Part shown: piece by piece, positions 5,929 through 14,272 of the stretch
Layout of the letters: each line of letters opens with the position of its first letter
Numbering within the stretch: the stretch's first letter is position 1
NCBI RefSeq assembly: GCF_004208515.1
Contig: NZ_SGIM01000004.1
Location: 124,001 to 188,000 of the forward strand
Source: Acinetobacter halotolerans
Lineage (GTDB): Bacteria; Pseudomonadota; Gammaproteobacteria; Pseudomonadales; Moraxellaceae
Direction of reading: 5' to 3'
Length of the DNA: 64,000 nt
Position numbers and translations under genes: made by a program
The notes under the pieces: generated by a model
Seen by the model: only the letters and a program-made list of their open reading frames with translations
Told to the model about the DNA's origin: nothing
Databases searched by the model: none

Positions 5929-8165
5929 TAGATGACGAACAAAAACCTAAGAATGACGATGACGTAATTAGCCGTATTCATAAAATGTGTGAAGATGCGT
6001 CGGATTACTGGGCTGACAATTACGATAGAGCGCAAGAAGATCGTCGCTTTGTCACTATTGATGATGAGCAATGGCCTGAATCGGACCGAAAAGCGCGAAA
6101 AGCCGCGGGTATTCCGACACTGACATTTAATGTGCTGCGTACCTACTGTCGTCAACAAATCAACTCTGCGCGTTTGAATAGACAGCAAATCAAAGCTGAG
6201 CCTGTAGATGATGTTGCAGACCCAAAAGTTGCCAAAATCTTCAACGGTTTGATTCGTGACACAGAGATTTCAAGCGGTGCGGACAATGCTTATGACGCTG
6301 CGGTTGAGGGCGTGGTTTACGGTGGTTTTGGTGCTATTCGTGTACATGTTGACTATGTAAGCCCAGATAGCTTTCAGCAAGAGCCAAAGATTCTGACTAT
6401 TCACAATCCTGACTCAGTTTACTTTGATCCATTGAGCAAAGAGCTAGACGGCTCTGATGCACGGTTTGTTATTCTTGAATCTTGGGTTTCGAAAGACGAA
6501 ATCGCCGAACAATATGGCGAAGATGCAGTATCTAACTTTGATGAAAGCCAAGCAAAAGATACTTCATCAAGCAGTTGGTATAACTACGCAGACAAAGCAG
6601 TTCGGATTGCAGAAGTATTTGAGCTTCAGCGCAATTCAGCAGATCTTTATTTACTCATTGATGGCACAACAACTTTCGATAAACCTGATGATGACACACT
6701 AATCCAGAATAAACGCACAAGTTATAAAGAAGTATGTTGGTGGTACAAGGTTTCTGGAACAAAAGTTCTAGAAGATCGTGAGTTTATCGTGCCAATGTTG
6801 CCAATTGTGCCAGTGTATGGGGATGTTACGTGGGATGGTGAAACGCGCTATGTATATTCTATGATTCACTTTGCGCGTGATCCACAGCGTTTGTACAACT
6901 TTTGGAAATCATCAGAGGCACAGCAAATCGTTGAGGGTTTGCGCAAGCAGTACCTTGTTTCTGATCAGGCATCACAAGATCTTGAATGTTGGGATAATCC
7001 AAATGATCACCAAGTTTTACGCTATAACAGCGTGAGCGATGAAGACGGCACGCCATTGCCACCACCGCAGCAATTACCGTCGCTTTCAGCTTTAAGTGGC
7101 ATTCTGAATGCAGCAGATGGAGCAAAGCAGGGCATTGAAGAAATTCTAAACATGCAGCCAGCAGCGATGGGGCAAAATGTTAATAATCAATCTGGTCGTG
7201 CAATTGGCTTGTTACAACAACGTGCTGATGTTAGTTTTTTCCATATCACAGACAATCTGAATAAATCACTTGCTCAACTTGGTCGTATTCTTATTGGTAT
7301 TTACCAAAAAGCCTATTCAGTGCCTATGGTTAAGCGCATCACTGGAGAAGATAATAAAGCTGAACGTGTTCCGCTGAATACACCTGCACCGCCTGACGAA
7401 ACAGATGGAGTGATTGATGGCATGCTGAATAATTTGACTGTAGGTCGATACGATATTCGTATGTCAACTGGTCCAAGTTACATCAGTCAGCGTCAAGAGA
7501 ATAAGCAAGCTCTCACTGAATTGCTGCAATTTGTACCTCAAATCGGACAGGCTGCACCTGATTTGCTTGTCAAAGCTTTTGATGATGGAAATATGCTCGA
7601 GGATATTGTTGAGCGTATTAAGCGTTCACTTAATCCTGTATTAACACAAGAGGGTGAGGGAGATCCGCAAGTTGAAGCAGTAATGCAGCAATATCAGCAA
7701 CAGATGCAAGAGTTGCAAGCAGCTTTACAGCAAAGTCAAGCTCAGTTAAACGATAAGAATGCTGAACTTCAGATTAAGTTTGATATTGAGAAACTCAAAT
7801 CCGAGACGACATTACAAGTTGCTCAAATCAACAATGTAGCTAAAGCTCAACTTGAAGAGTTGAAAGGTGCTATTGAGTTGATCTTACAACAAATGCAACC
7901 TCCTGCTGAGTGGATGAATGTTGATCTTAAAGATGGACAGCCGCCCGAACCCATACCAGAACAAATCACTCCAAACCCTGCCGCTGAGCAGGGTTTTTTA
8001 ATGCCTGATGAACAACAAATGATTGAACAGCAGATGTTGGAGCAACAGGCACAGCAACAAAATTTCGCACCCGATGACGGTCAGATTGGGATTGATGCGC
8101 AAAACATGGCTGTAAATGAACAAAACCCCGAACTTGACGGAATTCAAGGCATTAATCGTGAGTAA
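5925..8165 (+). CDS. Portal protein, P22 type
   Basis: A 746-residue protein, close to the P22 portal (725). The N-terminal half holds the portal core (for example HNPDSVYFDPLSKE and FVILESWVSKDEIAEQYGEDA). The C-terminal 170 residues are glutamine-rich and helical (repeated QQ, EQQ), matching the long helical barrel of P22-like portals. Twelve copies would form the vertex channel for packaging, and the site where gp4- and gp10-like factors bind. Coupled to terL by a 4-base overlap; the scaffold gene begins 5 bases after its stop. Confidence 0.9.
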   Translation: MIDDEQKPKNDDDVISRIHKMCEDASDYWADNYDRAQEDRRFVTIDDEQWPESDRKARKAAGIPTLTFNVLRTYCRQQINSARLNRQQIKAEPVDDVADPKVAKIFNGLIRDTEISSGADNAYDAAVEGVVYGGFGAIRVHVDYVSPDSFQQEPKILTIHNPDSVYFDPLSKELDGSDARFVILESWVSKDEIAEQYGEDAVSNFDESQAKDTSSSSWYNYADKAVRIAEVFELQRNSADLYLLIDGTTTFDKPDDDTLIQNKRTSYKEVCWWYKVSGTKVLEDREFIVPMLPIVPVYGDVTWDGETRYVYSMIHFARDPQRLYNFWKSSEAQQIVEGLRKQYLVSDQASQDLECWDNPNDHQVLRYNSVSDEDGTPLPPPQQLPSLSALSGILNAADGAKQGIEEILNMQPAAMGQNVNNQSGRAIGLLQQRADVSFFHITDNLNKSLAQLGRILIGIYQKAYSVPMVKRITGEDNKAERVPLNTPAPPDETDGVIDGMLNNLTVGRYDIRMSTGPSYISQRQENKQALTELLQFVPQIGQAAPDLLVKAFDDGNMLEDIVERIKRSLNPVLTQEGEGDPQVEAVMQQYQQQMQELQAALQQSQAQLNDKNAELQIKFDIEKLKSETTLQVAQINNVAKAQLEELKGAIELILQQMQPPAEWMNVDLKDGQPPEPIPEQITPNPAAEQGFLMPDEQQMIEQQMLEQQAQQQNFAPDDGQIGIDAQNMAVNEQNPELDGIQGINRE

Positions 8166-8170
8166 GCGCT

Positions 8171-8977
8171 ATGAGTATTGAAGAAGAACAAACTGTAACC
8201 CCTGAAGATGTTGAAACAACACAAGCACCTGAACAAGAACCTGATTTAGAGAATGGTTCTGGTGAAAGTGCGGAAAATCAGGAGACCAACGGCACACCAG
8301 AAGATGGTGAGGTTAAAAAGGAAGAAGCAGCGCAAGCAAAACGTCAGAGTGCGATTGATAGGCGTTTTGCTCAACTGACTTGGGAGAAAAACGAAGCGAT
8401 TCGCAAGGCCCAAGCTTTAGAACAGCAATACGGCAAACCCGAAGAACTCAAAGAGCCTTCAATGCAGGACTTTGATTCTATTGCGGACTGGCAAAATGCT
8501 TTATCAACTTATTTAACCCAAAAAGCTGAACAGGACACAGCAAAGCGTTTTGAACAGCAACGTCAAGAACAGTTTCAAATTGCTCAAGCGGCAAAACTAG
8601 AAACTGCTGAAGCCGAGTTTGCAAAAACACACCCTGATTACCAAAACCGTATCGGTGGTTTGGTTCACTACGCAGGTGGAGAGCTACCACAGCACTTATC
8701 AGATGCAGTGTTTGAACTAGGTGATGATGCGCCAGCAGTTTTATACGAATTAAGCAAAGACCCAACCGATGTAATGGATTTAATCAACTTATCGCCAATG
8801 GCGCAGTTAATCCGAATCGGCGAGGTGCGAGCAAGCATCAAAAACAATCCAAAACCAACACCTAAAGCACCACAGATTCCGCAACCAGTCAGTCTAGCTC
8901 AAAGCAAATCAAATGCTAAAAAAGACATTCATAAAATGTCTGATTCTGACTTCTTGCGCGAACGTGGCTTGTACTAA
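8171..8977 (+). CDS. Capsid scaffolding protein
   Basis: A 268-residue protein with the composition of a scaffold: a very acidic, low-complexity first 55 residues (EEEQTVTPEDVETTQAPEQE), a long helical, glutamine- and alanine-rich middle, and a basic C-terminus (SKSNAKKDIHKMSDSDFLRERGLY) suited to coat binding. It lies between portal and coat genes, exactly where P22 gp8 is found. It would direct coat assembly and leave before packaging. Identification is mainly by position and composition. Confidence 0.8.
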   Translation: MSIEEEQTVTPEDVETTQAPEQEPDLENGSGESAENQETNGTPEDGEVKKEEAAQAKRQSAIDRRFAQLTWEKNEAIRKAQALEQQYGKPEELKEPSMQDFDSIADWQNALSTYLTQKAEQDTAKRFEQQRQEQFQIAQAAKLETAEAEFAKTHPDYQNRIGGLVHYAGGELPQHLSDAVFELGDDAPAVLYELSKDPTDVMDLINLSPMAQLIRIGEVRASIKNNPKPTPKAPQIPQPVSLAQSKSNAKKDIHKMSDSDFLRERGLY

Positions 8978-8991
8978 TCAGGAAAATAAAT

Positions 8992-10221
8992 ATGACAAAT
9001 AACGTTTTAACTCATGATGTTGTAGCAAAAGAAGCAGCGGCAATGCTGATTGAAGAATCAGTTTTTGTAAAATCAATCAACCGTGGTCGTGAGCAAGAGT
9101 TCAACAAAGACAAAGCGGGCTATAAGGTCGGCAGTCAAGTGCGAATTAAAATTCCACCAATTCCGATCGTGACTGAAGGCAAAGAGTACAACAGTGACGA
9201 TGCTGATCTTAACGCTCAAGAAGAAACACGTATCTTAAAAGTAGATACGCAAAAGCATGTATCACTTCAATTCGGCGCAGCTGAACAGACACTAAACTTA
9301 ACTCAATTCAAAGAGCGTTTCTTGCGTCCAGCGATTCAGTCTTTAGCAACAAGTATTGATGCAGACTTGCTTAAAAGAGCGATTGTTACTGTAAACAATG
9401 CAACTTTAATTGGTGGTAGTGAAGTTTCACCACTTGCGCCTTTCGGTCGTGCACGTGAGCAATTGGCACGTTCATTGACCCCGTCGGCTGGTCGTATTGC
9501 GTTGCTTTCGTCTGAGTTCACAAATGGTATTGTGGATTCATCTGGAACGCTTTTTAACCCGAATGCTGAAATTGCAAAGCAGTACAAAGAGGGTTATGTA
9601 GGTCGTGCACGTGGTTTTGATTTCGTTGAGTCAGAACACATCTATCGCCAAGAAAATGGCTTAACCACAGGCATTACAGTTAGTGGTGCTGGTCAAACTG
9701 GTGGAAACCTAACCGTAGGTGGTTTAACAAATGGTGATGTGATCAAAGCAGGTCAGGTGTTCACACTTGATGAAGTTGAGATGCTACACCCGCTCACGCG
9801 CAAATCGTATGGCAAGCCTATGCAGTTTGTTGTGCTCGAAGACGTGACCGCAGGCGGAGCAACAGCAACACTGAAAATCTATCCTGAAATCACACCAGAC
9901 ATGATCGGTTCTGACAAGCAAGCAAATGCGAATGTCTCTGCAAGCCCAGCAAGTGGTGTTGCATTGGTGTTTGTTGGTGGTGATGACGATGTGATTGATC
10001 AGGCGCTCTGCTACACCAAAGATGCATTTAGTGCTGCATTCGCGCCACTGAAAGTGCTTGCTGGTTGTGAGGGTTACACCTTCAACACTGAAACTATGGC
10101 GCTACGTGTACAAACAGGTGGCAACTGGGTAAGCGATTACGAAGGTACGCGTATCGATGTCTTGTACGGCTTTGAAACCATTCGCGGTAACCATGCTGCG
10201 CGTGTGGGTCGAATCGACTAA
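8992..10221 (+). CDS. Major capsid protein, P22 coat type
   Basis: A 409-residue protein (P22 gp5 is 430). The N-terminus MTNNVLTHDVVAKEAAAMLIEESVFVKSINR and the GYKVGSQVRIKIPP strand match the P22 coat family. A middle beta-rich segment (about residues 220-350, TVSGAGQTGGNLTVGG onward) would be the inserted I-domain, and the C-terminus returns to the HK97 fold (WVSDYEGTRIDVLYGFETIRGNHAARVGR). A strong terminator follows at 10242, limiting read-through from the most highly expressed gene. Confidence 0.93.
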   Translation: MTNNVLTHDVVAKEAAAMLIEESVFVKSINRGREQEFNKDKAGYKVGSQVRIKIPPIPIVTEGKEYNSDDADLNAQEETRILKVDTQKHVSLQFGAAEQTLNLTQFKERFLRPAIQSLATSIDADLLKRAIVTVNNATLIGGSEVSPLAPFGRAREQLARSLTPSAGRIALLSSEFTNGIVDSSGTLFNPNAEIAKQYKEGYVGRARGFDFVESEHIYRQENGLTTGITVSGAGQTGGNLTVGGLTNGDVIKAGQVFTLDEVEMLHPLTRKSYGKPMQFVVLEDVTAGGATATLKIYPEITPDMIGSDKQANANVSASPASGVALVFVGGDDDVIDQALCYTKDAFSAAFAPLKVLAGCEGYTFNTETMALRVQTGGNWVSDYEGTRIDVLYGFETIRGNHAARVGRID

Positions 10222-10241
10222 CCACTAAACGACAAAACAAG

Positions 10242-10280
10242 TGACGACAAATGCCCCTTAATTGGGGCGTCGTCATTTTT
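10242..10280 (+). terminator. Intrinsic terminator after the coat gene
   Basis: Outer stem TGACGAC/GTCGTCA (10242-10248, 10269-10275) encloses GCCCC/GGGGC (10253-10257, 10264-10268) with loop TTAATT, one 4-base bulge, then five T. Confidence 0.85.
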
Positions 10281-10292
10281 GGAGTAATGAAA

Positions 10293-10799
10293 ATGCAAGA
10301 ATATCCAAAAGCCTTGTATATCGATAAAAAGAAAAGCTCTATCGCTAAAAATGCAGAGCATGAAAAAAAGCTTCGTGAAATCGGTTTTGTTGATTATTCA
10401 GAAGCGCCTGAACCTATTAATGAAAACATTGGTCAAACAGAGTCGCAAGTCAATGATGTTGACCTTATTCCTGTGGAGCAATTTGACGCCCTTGGTGAGA
10501 AATTGGCTGAAAAAGAACAACAGCTCAATGTTGTTGTATCTGAGCGAGACAAGCTTAAAGCAGAAAACGACGACCTTAAAGCTCAATTGAAAAAAGAGCA
10601 GGAATTGGTTGATAAGCTTGAAGCTGCCACAGCGCCAAAACAGCCAGAAAAGCCGCAAGATGCTGCTCCAGATTACAGCAAATTAACCGCAAAAGAGCTT
10701 CGGGAAATACTAGATGCGAAAGGCTTTAAATATTTGCAGCGCGACAATGTTGACACTTTACGCGCCTTGTTGACTCAACCAGTCAAAACGGAAGAATAA
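10293..10799 (+). CDS. Head/tail accessory protein, coiled coil plus SAP-like C-terminus
   Basis: ATG 10293 has GGAG 8 bases upstream; an ATG at 10287 in the same frame is too close to it. The 168-residue product begins MQEYPKALYIDKKK, an N-terminal pattern often seen in small phage head proteins. A coiled coil follows (FDALGEKLAEKEQQLNVVVSERDKLKAENDDLKAQLKKEQELVDKL) and a C-terminal helix-extended-loop-helix (YSKLTAKELREILDAKGFKYLQRDNVDTLRALL) like LEM/SAP DNA-binding or Rho-N domains. Head decoration or completion is likely from position; no exact homologue is recognised. Confidence 0.55.
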   Translation: MQEYPKALYIDKKKSSIAKNAEHEKKLREIGFVDYSEAPEPINENIGQTESQVNDVDLIPVEQFDALGEKLAEKEQQLNVVVSERDKLKAENDDLKAQLKKEQELVDKLEAATAPKQPEKPQDAAPDYSKLTAKELREILDAKGFKYLQRDNVDTLRALLTQPVKTEE

Positions 10800-10801
10800 C
10801 C

Positions 10802-11437
10802 ATGAAAGTACGTGAACTTGTCCATGCTTCAGCGCGAATTTTAGGTGTAGTGGCTTCAGGTGAAAATATGCCTGATCATGAAATTAATGATGCTATTTCA
10901 GCTTTGAACATGATGTTGAGGCAATGGTCATCTTCACGTGATTATGTGTATGCCGCAGAAGAAATTGAGCTAGATCTAAGTCAAGCGGGCAATGTTTTTG
11001 ATGTCGACGCAAAGCTCTTGATGAAACAGATCAAATTGAAATATGCAGATGATCAAGAGTGCTTTATTGATGTTGAGCGTGACATTGCATACTTAAATGG
11101 TGTGCCAGTTGTAATTTTTAGCAAAGGTATCGCTGGTTACGAAGTGAAAGTTCCAAAACACATCGGAGCTAAAAAGCTAATCTTACGATCACTCAAAGCG
11201 CCTAGCTTTCCTCTTAAACCACTTGATGATATAGAGATGCCCGATGTTAACTTTCGTGCGATTAAATACGCATTGGCAGTTGAACTAGCATCCGAATATC
11301 AAATGGCAGTTACAGCAGATATTAACCGCAACTACACACAAGCTATGCGCATTATGAAGCGAGTTAATACAACCTCTGTGCGTGCGAAACCTGAAAGAAC
11401 ATTAATGTCGATTAGCTATGGTGGGCGATATGATTAA
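10802..11437 (+). CDS. P22 gp4-like tail accessory factor
   Basis: A 211-residue protein. The N-terminal pattern (ASARILGVVASGE ... DAISALNMMLRQWSSSRDYVYA) and the later FRAIKYALAVELASEY helix match the P22 gp4 family, which adds a ring below the portal to plug the packaged head and join the tail. P22 gp4 also has peptidoglycan hydrolase activity, which cannot be judged here. It starts 2 bases after the preceding gene and overlaps the gp10-like gene, the P22 order. Confidence 0.85.
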   Translation: MKVRELVHASARILGVVASGENMPDHEINDAISALNMMLRQWSSSRDYVYAAEEIELDLSQAGNVFDVDAKLLMKQIKLKYADDQECFIDVERDIAYLNGVPVVIFSKGIAGYEVKVPKHIGAKKLILRSLKAPSFPLKPLDDIEMPDVNFRAIKYALAVELASEYQMAVTADINRNYTQAMRIMKRVNTTSVRAKPERTLMSISYGGRYD

Positions 11438-13430
11438 ACTGCCGCTTGTTGGTCCAGCGTACAAAATGAATGCTCAAACAATGAGTAGCCAAAATTGTAT
11501 TAACTGGTATCCACAGACTATCGAATACCCAACAGGTTCACGTGTTGCGGCTTTAATGCCGACACCCGGTTTAAAGAAAATCTTTCAAGGTGACTCAGCA
11601 GCAATAAGGTGTCTGCACGTTTTATCGAATGGCGCATTATTGATTGTGATTGGCAAGAAGCTTTATCACAGCAAATCGAACCGATTTGATCCTCAGTTTA
11701 TTGGCGAAGTTTCAGGTTTGGGCACGGTAAATGTAGCTGATAATGGTAATTTAGCAATATTAGTGAATGGCACATATTCTTATTCACTTGACTTGAAAAC
11801 CTTAGGATTAACACGCTTATCAGGATCAAGCATTCCACGCTCCACCCATGTTTTATTTTTGGATGGGCGCTTCGTTGTAAACAAAGCTAAAACAGGCCAA
11901 TTTCATTGGTCCGACTTGTACTCAAATAAATTTGATGCACTGTCTTATGCAACGGCAGAATCAAGCCCCGACACTATTACTGCGATAGTTTCGTTCAATC
12001 GTGAGTTGTGGTTATTTGGTTCTCAAACAGTTGAGCGTTATTACAGCAGTAGTTCGCAAAATGCGCCTTATGCGCGCTTATCAGGCGGTGCTATGGCGTT
12101 CGGCTGTTTATCTCCTGACAGCATTGTTGCATTGGCCACTGGTGTGATTTGGCTGAGTCTAAGTGAATTTGGCGGACATCAAATTGTAATGAGCGCAGGT
12201 GGTGTACCAGAGCGCATCTCAACACACGCCATTGAAGAAGAAATTGCGTCATTTAGCAAAACATCTGATGCGATTGCATATGCATATCAGCAGGAAGGCC
12301 ATGTCTTTTATGTCATTTCCTTTCCATCAGCAAGCACTACATTTTGCTTTGATGTATCAACTGGATTATGGCATCAAAGATCATATGCAAATGCGCAAGG
12401 CTTTCATGAACGCCATCGCTCACAACACCACGCATTCTTTAACGGCATACACATTGTAGGTGACTACAAGAACGGCAAGTTATATCAACTTGATAAGCAG
12501 ACGTACACAGATGATGGCGATCTGATCATGCGTGAGCGTACAGTTCAGGCAGTCATAACAGATGGCAAATTAACTCGCTTCAACAACCTTGAAATCGTTT
12601 GTGAAGTAGCTTTTAGTGGCAATCAAAACGCACCGACACCGCAACCACCCGATATTAGTTGTGATGGTGCAATAAGTAGCGTAAGGACTGGTGAGGTTAT
12701 TCCAGAATCCATGACTTATGAAGAATATATTGCAGCAAATAGCGATCCTGAGTTAAGTCATATATTTACACTGAATGGTCAAGTTGTTCCTTTATCAACA
12801 ATACTAGAAACTATTTCTTTTGAACCTGTATTCGATCCTCAGCCAAGTGATTTCATACCTCCTGAAATGATACCTGCTGGATATAAAGACCCTGCCGTTT
12901 TAGGGTGGGGTGTAATGACAGATTGGACGAACACCACAAACCAAACCCACAGGCTACAACTAGAATATAGTAAGTCAGTGCCGATGCAGTTGTTTTTTTG
13001 GCTAAACCCCACAGCAGATGGCAACAAGGTCTGCTTGTCACCCACTGACACCTGCTCTCCCACAGAGACTTCAGGTGTTAACTTATTCTCTGCTGACTAT
13101 TCAAATAAGAATATTGAATACAAATTAAACGACGGGGATTTCTATCAAATTCAAATAGAAAACTTTGGTGAGTACCTCGCATCAGCCTTATTCAGCAGCG
13201 TGATGTACCATTCTGAATTTGACGCATTATTTACAGAAGGTGGGTTTGGTTACTTTGGTGTGCAAATCGAAAATTCAAACCTCACAATTTTCGGATCTGA
13301 TGGCTTATCTGGGCCCGAACCCAATACGGTTACTCTCAGGGACGTTGTAGGAAACAGCATAATTTCCGATATGTTTGGGTTGAGTGAAATTGTTCTGCAC
13401 TCATGCGGTTTTCAAATTTTTTTTGAATAA
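11430..13430 (+). CDS. P22 gp10-like DNA stabilisation tail protein with appended domain
   Basis: ATG 11430 (MIKLPLVGPAYKMNAQTMSSQNCINWYPQ) is the usual family start, with GGTGGG upstream; an ATG at 11418 is possible. Residues 1 to about 393 follow the gp10 packaged-DNA-stabilisation family (GVIWLSLSEFGGHQIVMSAGGVPERIST; FYVISFPSASTTFCFDVSTGLWHQRSYAN). P22 gp10 is 472 residues. Here the expected final ~66 residues are missing, and from about residue 398 (GNQNAPTPQPPDIS) a proline-rich linker leads into ~260 residues that are acidic, Asn/Ser/Thr-rich and unlike gp10. The missing end is encoded by the next ORF. The extra domain could be a decoration or receptor-binding module; it is not recognised. 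Confidence 0.8.
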   Translation: MIKLPLVGPAYKMNAQTMSSQNCINWYPQTIEYPTGSRVAALMPTPGLKKIFQGDSAAIRCLHVLSNGALLIVIGKKLYHSKSNRFDPQFIGEVSGLGTVNVADNGNLAILVNGTYSYSLDLKTLGLTRLSGSSIPRSTHVLFLDGRFVVNKAKTGQFHWSDLYSNKFDALSYATAESSPDTITAIVSFNRELWLFGSQTVERYYSSSSQNAPYARLSGGAMAFGCLSPDSIVALATGVIWLSLSEFGGHQIVMSAGGVPERISTHAIEEEIASFSKTSDAIAYAYQQEGHVFYVISFPSASTTFCFDVSTGLWHQRSYANAQGFHERHRSQHHAFFNGIHIVGDYKNGKLYQLDKQTYTDDGDLIMRERTVQAVITDGKLTRFNNLEIVCEVAFSGNQNAPTPQPPDISCDGAISSVRTGEVIPESMTYEEYIAANSDPELSHIFTLNGQVVPLSTILETISFEPVFDPQPSDFIPPEMIPAGYKDPAVLGWGVMTDWTNTTNQTHRLQLEYSKSVPMQLFFWLNPTADGNKVCLSPTDTCSPTETSGVNLFSADYSNKNIEYKLNDGDFYQIQIENFGEYLASALFSSVMYHSEFDALFTEGGFGYFGVQIENSNLTIFGSDGLSGPEPNTVTLRDVVGNSIISDMFGLSEIVLHSCGFQIFFE

Positions 13431-13442
13431 GGACGGTGAACT

Positions 13443-13643
13443 ATGGAACCAAAATTAATGCTCAGTTGGTCAGATGATAACGGTCACACATGGTCGGAAA
13501 ATCGTTTATTGCCACTTGGGAAAAAAGGCGAATATCGAAAGCGCGTCAGTGCAAAAAAACTTGGTGCTGGGCGTGATCGAGTATTTCGTTTGCGCTGCAC
13601 TGAGCCAATAAACATCGTATTGATTGAGGGGCGTCTAGAATGA
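13443..13643 (+). CDS. Detached C-terminal domain of gp10-like protein
   Basis: A 66-residue ORF: PKLMLSWSDDNGHTWSE, then LGKKGEYRKRV, LGAGRDRVFRLRC and a final strand VLIEGRLE. This is the pattern that normally ends P22 gp10-family proteins (WSDDGG-TWS, G-x-Y-x-x-RV, LG-x-x-RDRVFR). It has its own ribosome site (GGACGGTGA, 13431-13439) and an in-frame stop just before it, so it is made as a separate chain. Together with residues 1-397 of the upstream gene it restores the length of P22 gp10. It probably assembles with the truncated protein in the tail hub. Confidence 0.75.
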   Translation: MEPKLMLSWSDDNGHTWSENRLLPLGKKGEYRKRVSAKKLGAGRDRVFRLRCTEPINIVLIEGRLE

Positions 13644-14272
13644 ATAGCGGAATCCCTGCAAGAGATATAATGGTACAACAATCAGGCCAGATCACAACGA
13701 TCTGGCTTATTTTTTTCGAGAGACTTTATTCTATTTATCTGCAGGCTGAGCAGAACAACGAAGAAGGCATTGCAGCAGTAAGAAAGATTGCTGACGATGC
13801 ATATCAATTGGCTCAACAAGCAAATTCAATAAACACAACTCAACAAAATCAGATCAACGAGATATTAAAAAAAATTAATGGTCAGATTATTACAGGGGAT
13901 CAGTTCAACAGCTTAGTCCAGAAAGTAAACACTATTGAACAAGATATTCAATCATTAACAAACCAATTAAACACCTTATCACAGCAATTTAGCTCAACAA
14001 ATATTAGCAATCAGCAGAAGTTTGCATCAATTAATCAACAAATTAACAACTTAGCGCAATTGGTGGAAACGAAGATTGATGACGCCCCAGTGGACGGAAA
14101 AATCTACGGACGTAAGGATGCAGAATGGCACGAAGTGACTCAGGTCAGCTTATCTCTGCCATTTTGGCTATCAGTTGGATCTCAGTCAAATATTCAATTA
14201 ACACCTGACTTCCAATTGCCTTTTTGGCTTGCTGACGGCACTCAATCAAATATACAAATGGTGGTGACATGA
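13640..14272 (+). CDS. Coiled-coil tail stem/fibre protein
   Basis: A 210-residue protein overlapping the previous gene by 4 bases. Residues 40-150 are a long Q/N-rich coiled coil (VQKVNTIEQDIQSLTNQLNTLSQQF), typical of trimeric needles or fibre shafts. It ends in a fibre-type motif DGKIYGRKDAEWHEV and two 20-residue repeats sharing LPFWL-x-x-G-x-QSNIQ. In P22 order this is where the gp26 needle lies, so it is either the tail needle or the stem that anchors the next fibre protein. Confidence 0.6.
   Translation: MNSGIPARDIMVQQSGQITTIWLIFFERLYSIYLQAEQNNEEGIAAVRKIADDAYQLAQQANSINTTQQNQINEILKKINGQIITGDQFNSLVQKVNTIEQDIQSLTNQLNTLSQQFSSTNISNQQKFASINQQINNLAQLVETKIDDAPVDGKIYGRKDAEWHEVTQVSLSLPFWLSVGSQSNIQLTPDFQLPFWLADGTQSNIQMVVT
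14156..14257 (+). repeat. Two coding tandem repeats, 60-base period
   Basis: Units at 14156-14197 and 14216-14257 encode LPFWLSVGSQSNIQ and LPFWLADGTQSNIQ. The period is 60 bases (20 codons). The DNA differs at many third positions, so selection on protein sequence is likely. Confidence 0.75.

Noticed and set aside
12610..13440. Intein or group I/II intron in the gp10-like gene
   Set aside because: No intein end residues (Cys/Ser start, HN end), and the second part has its own ribosome site with an upstream in-frame stop. No intron core was seen. A domain insertion explains it better.
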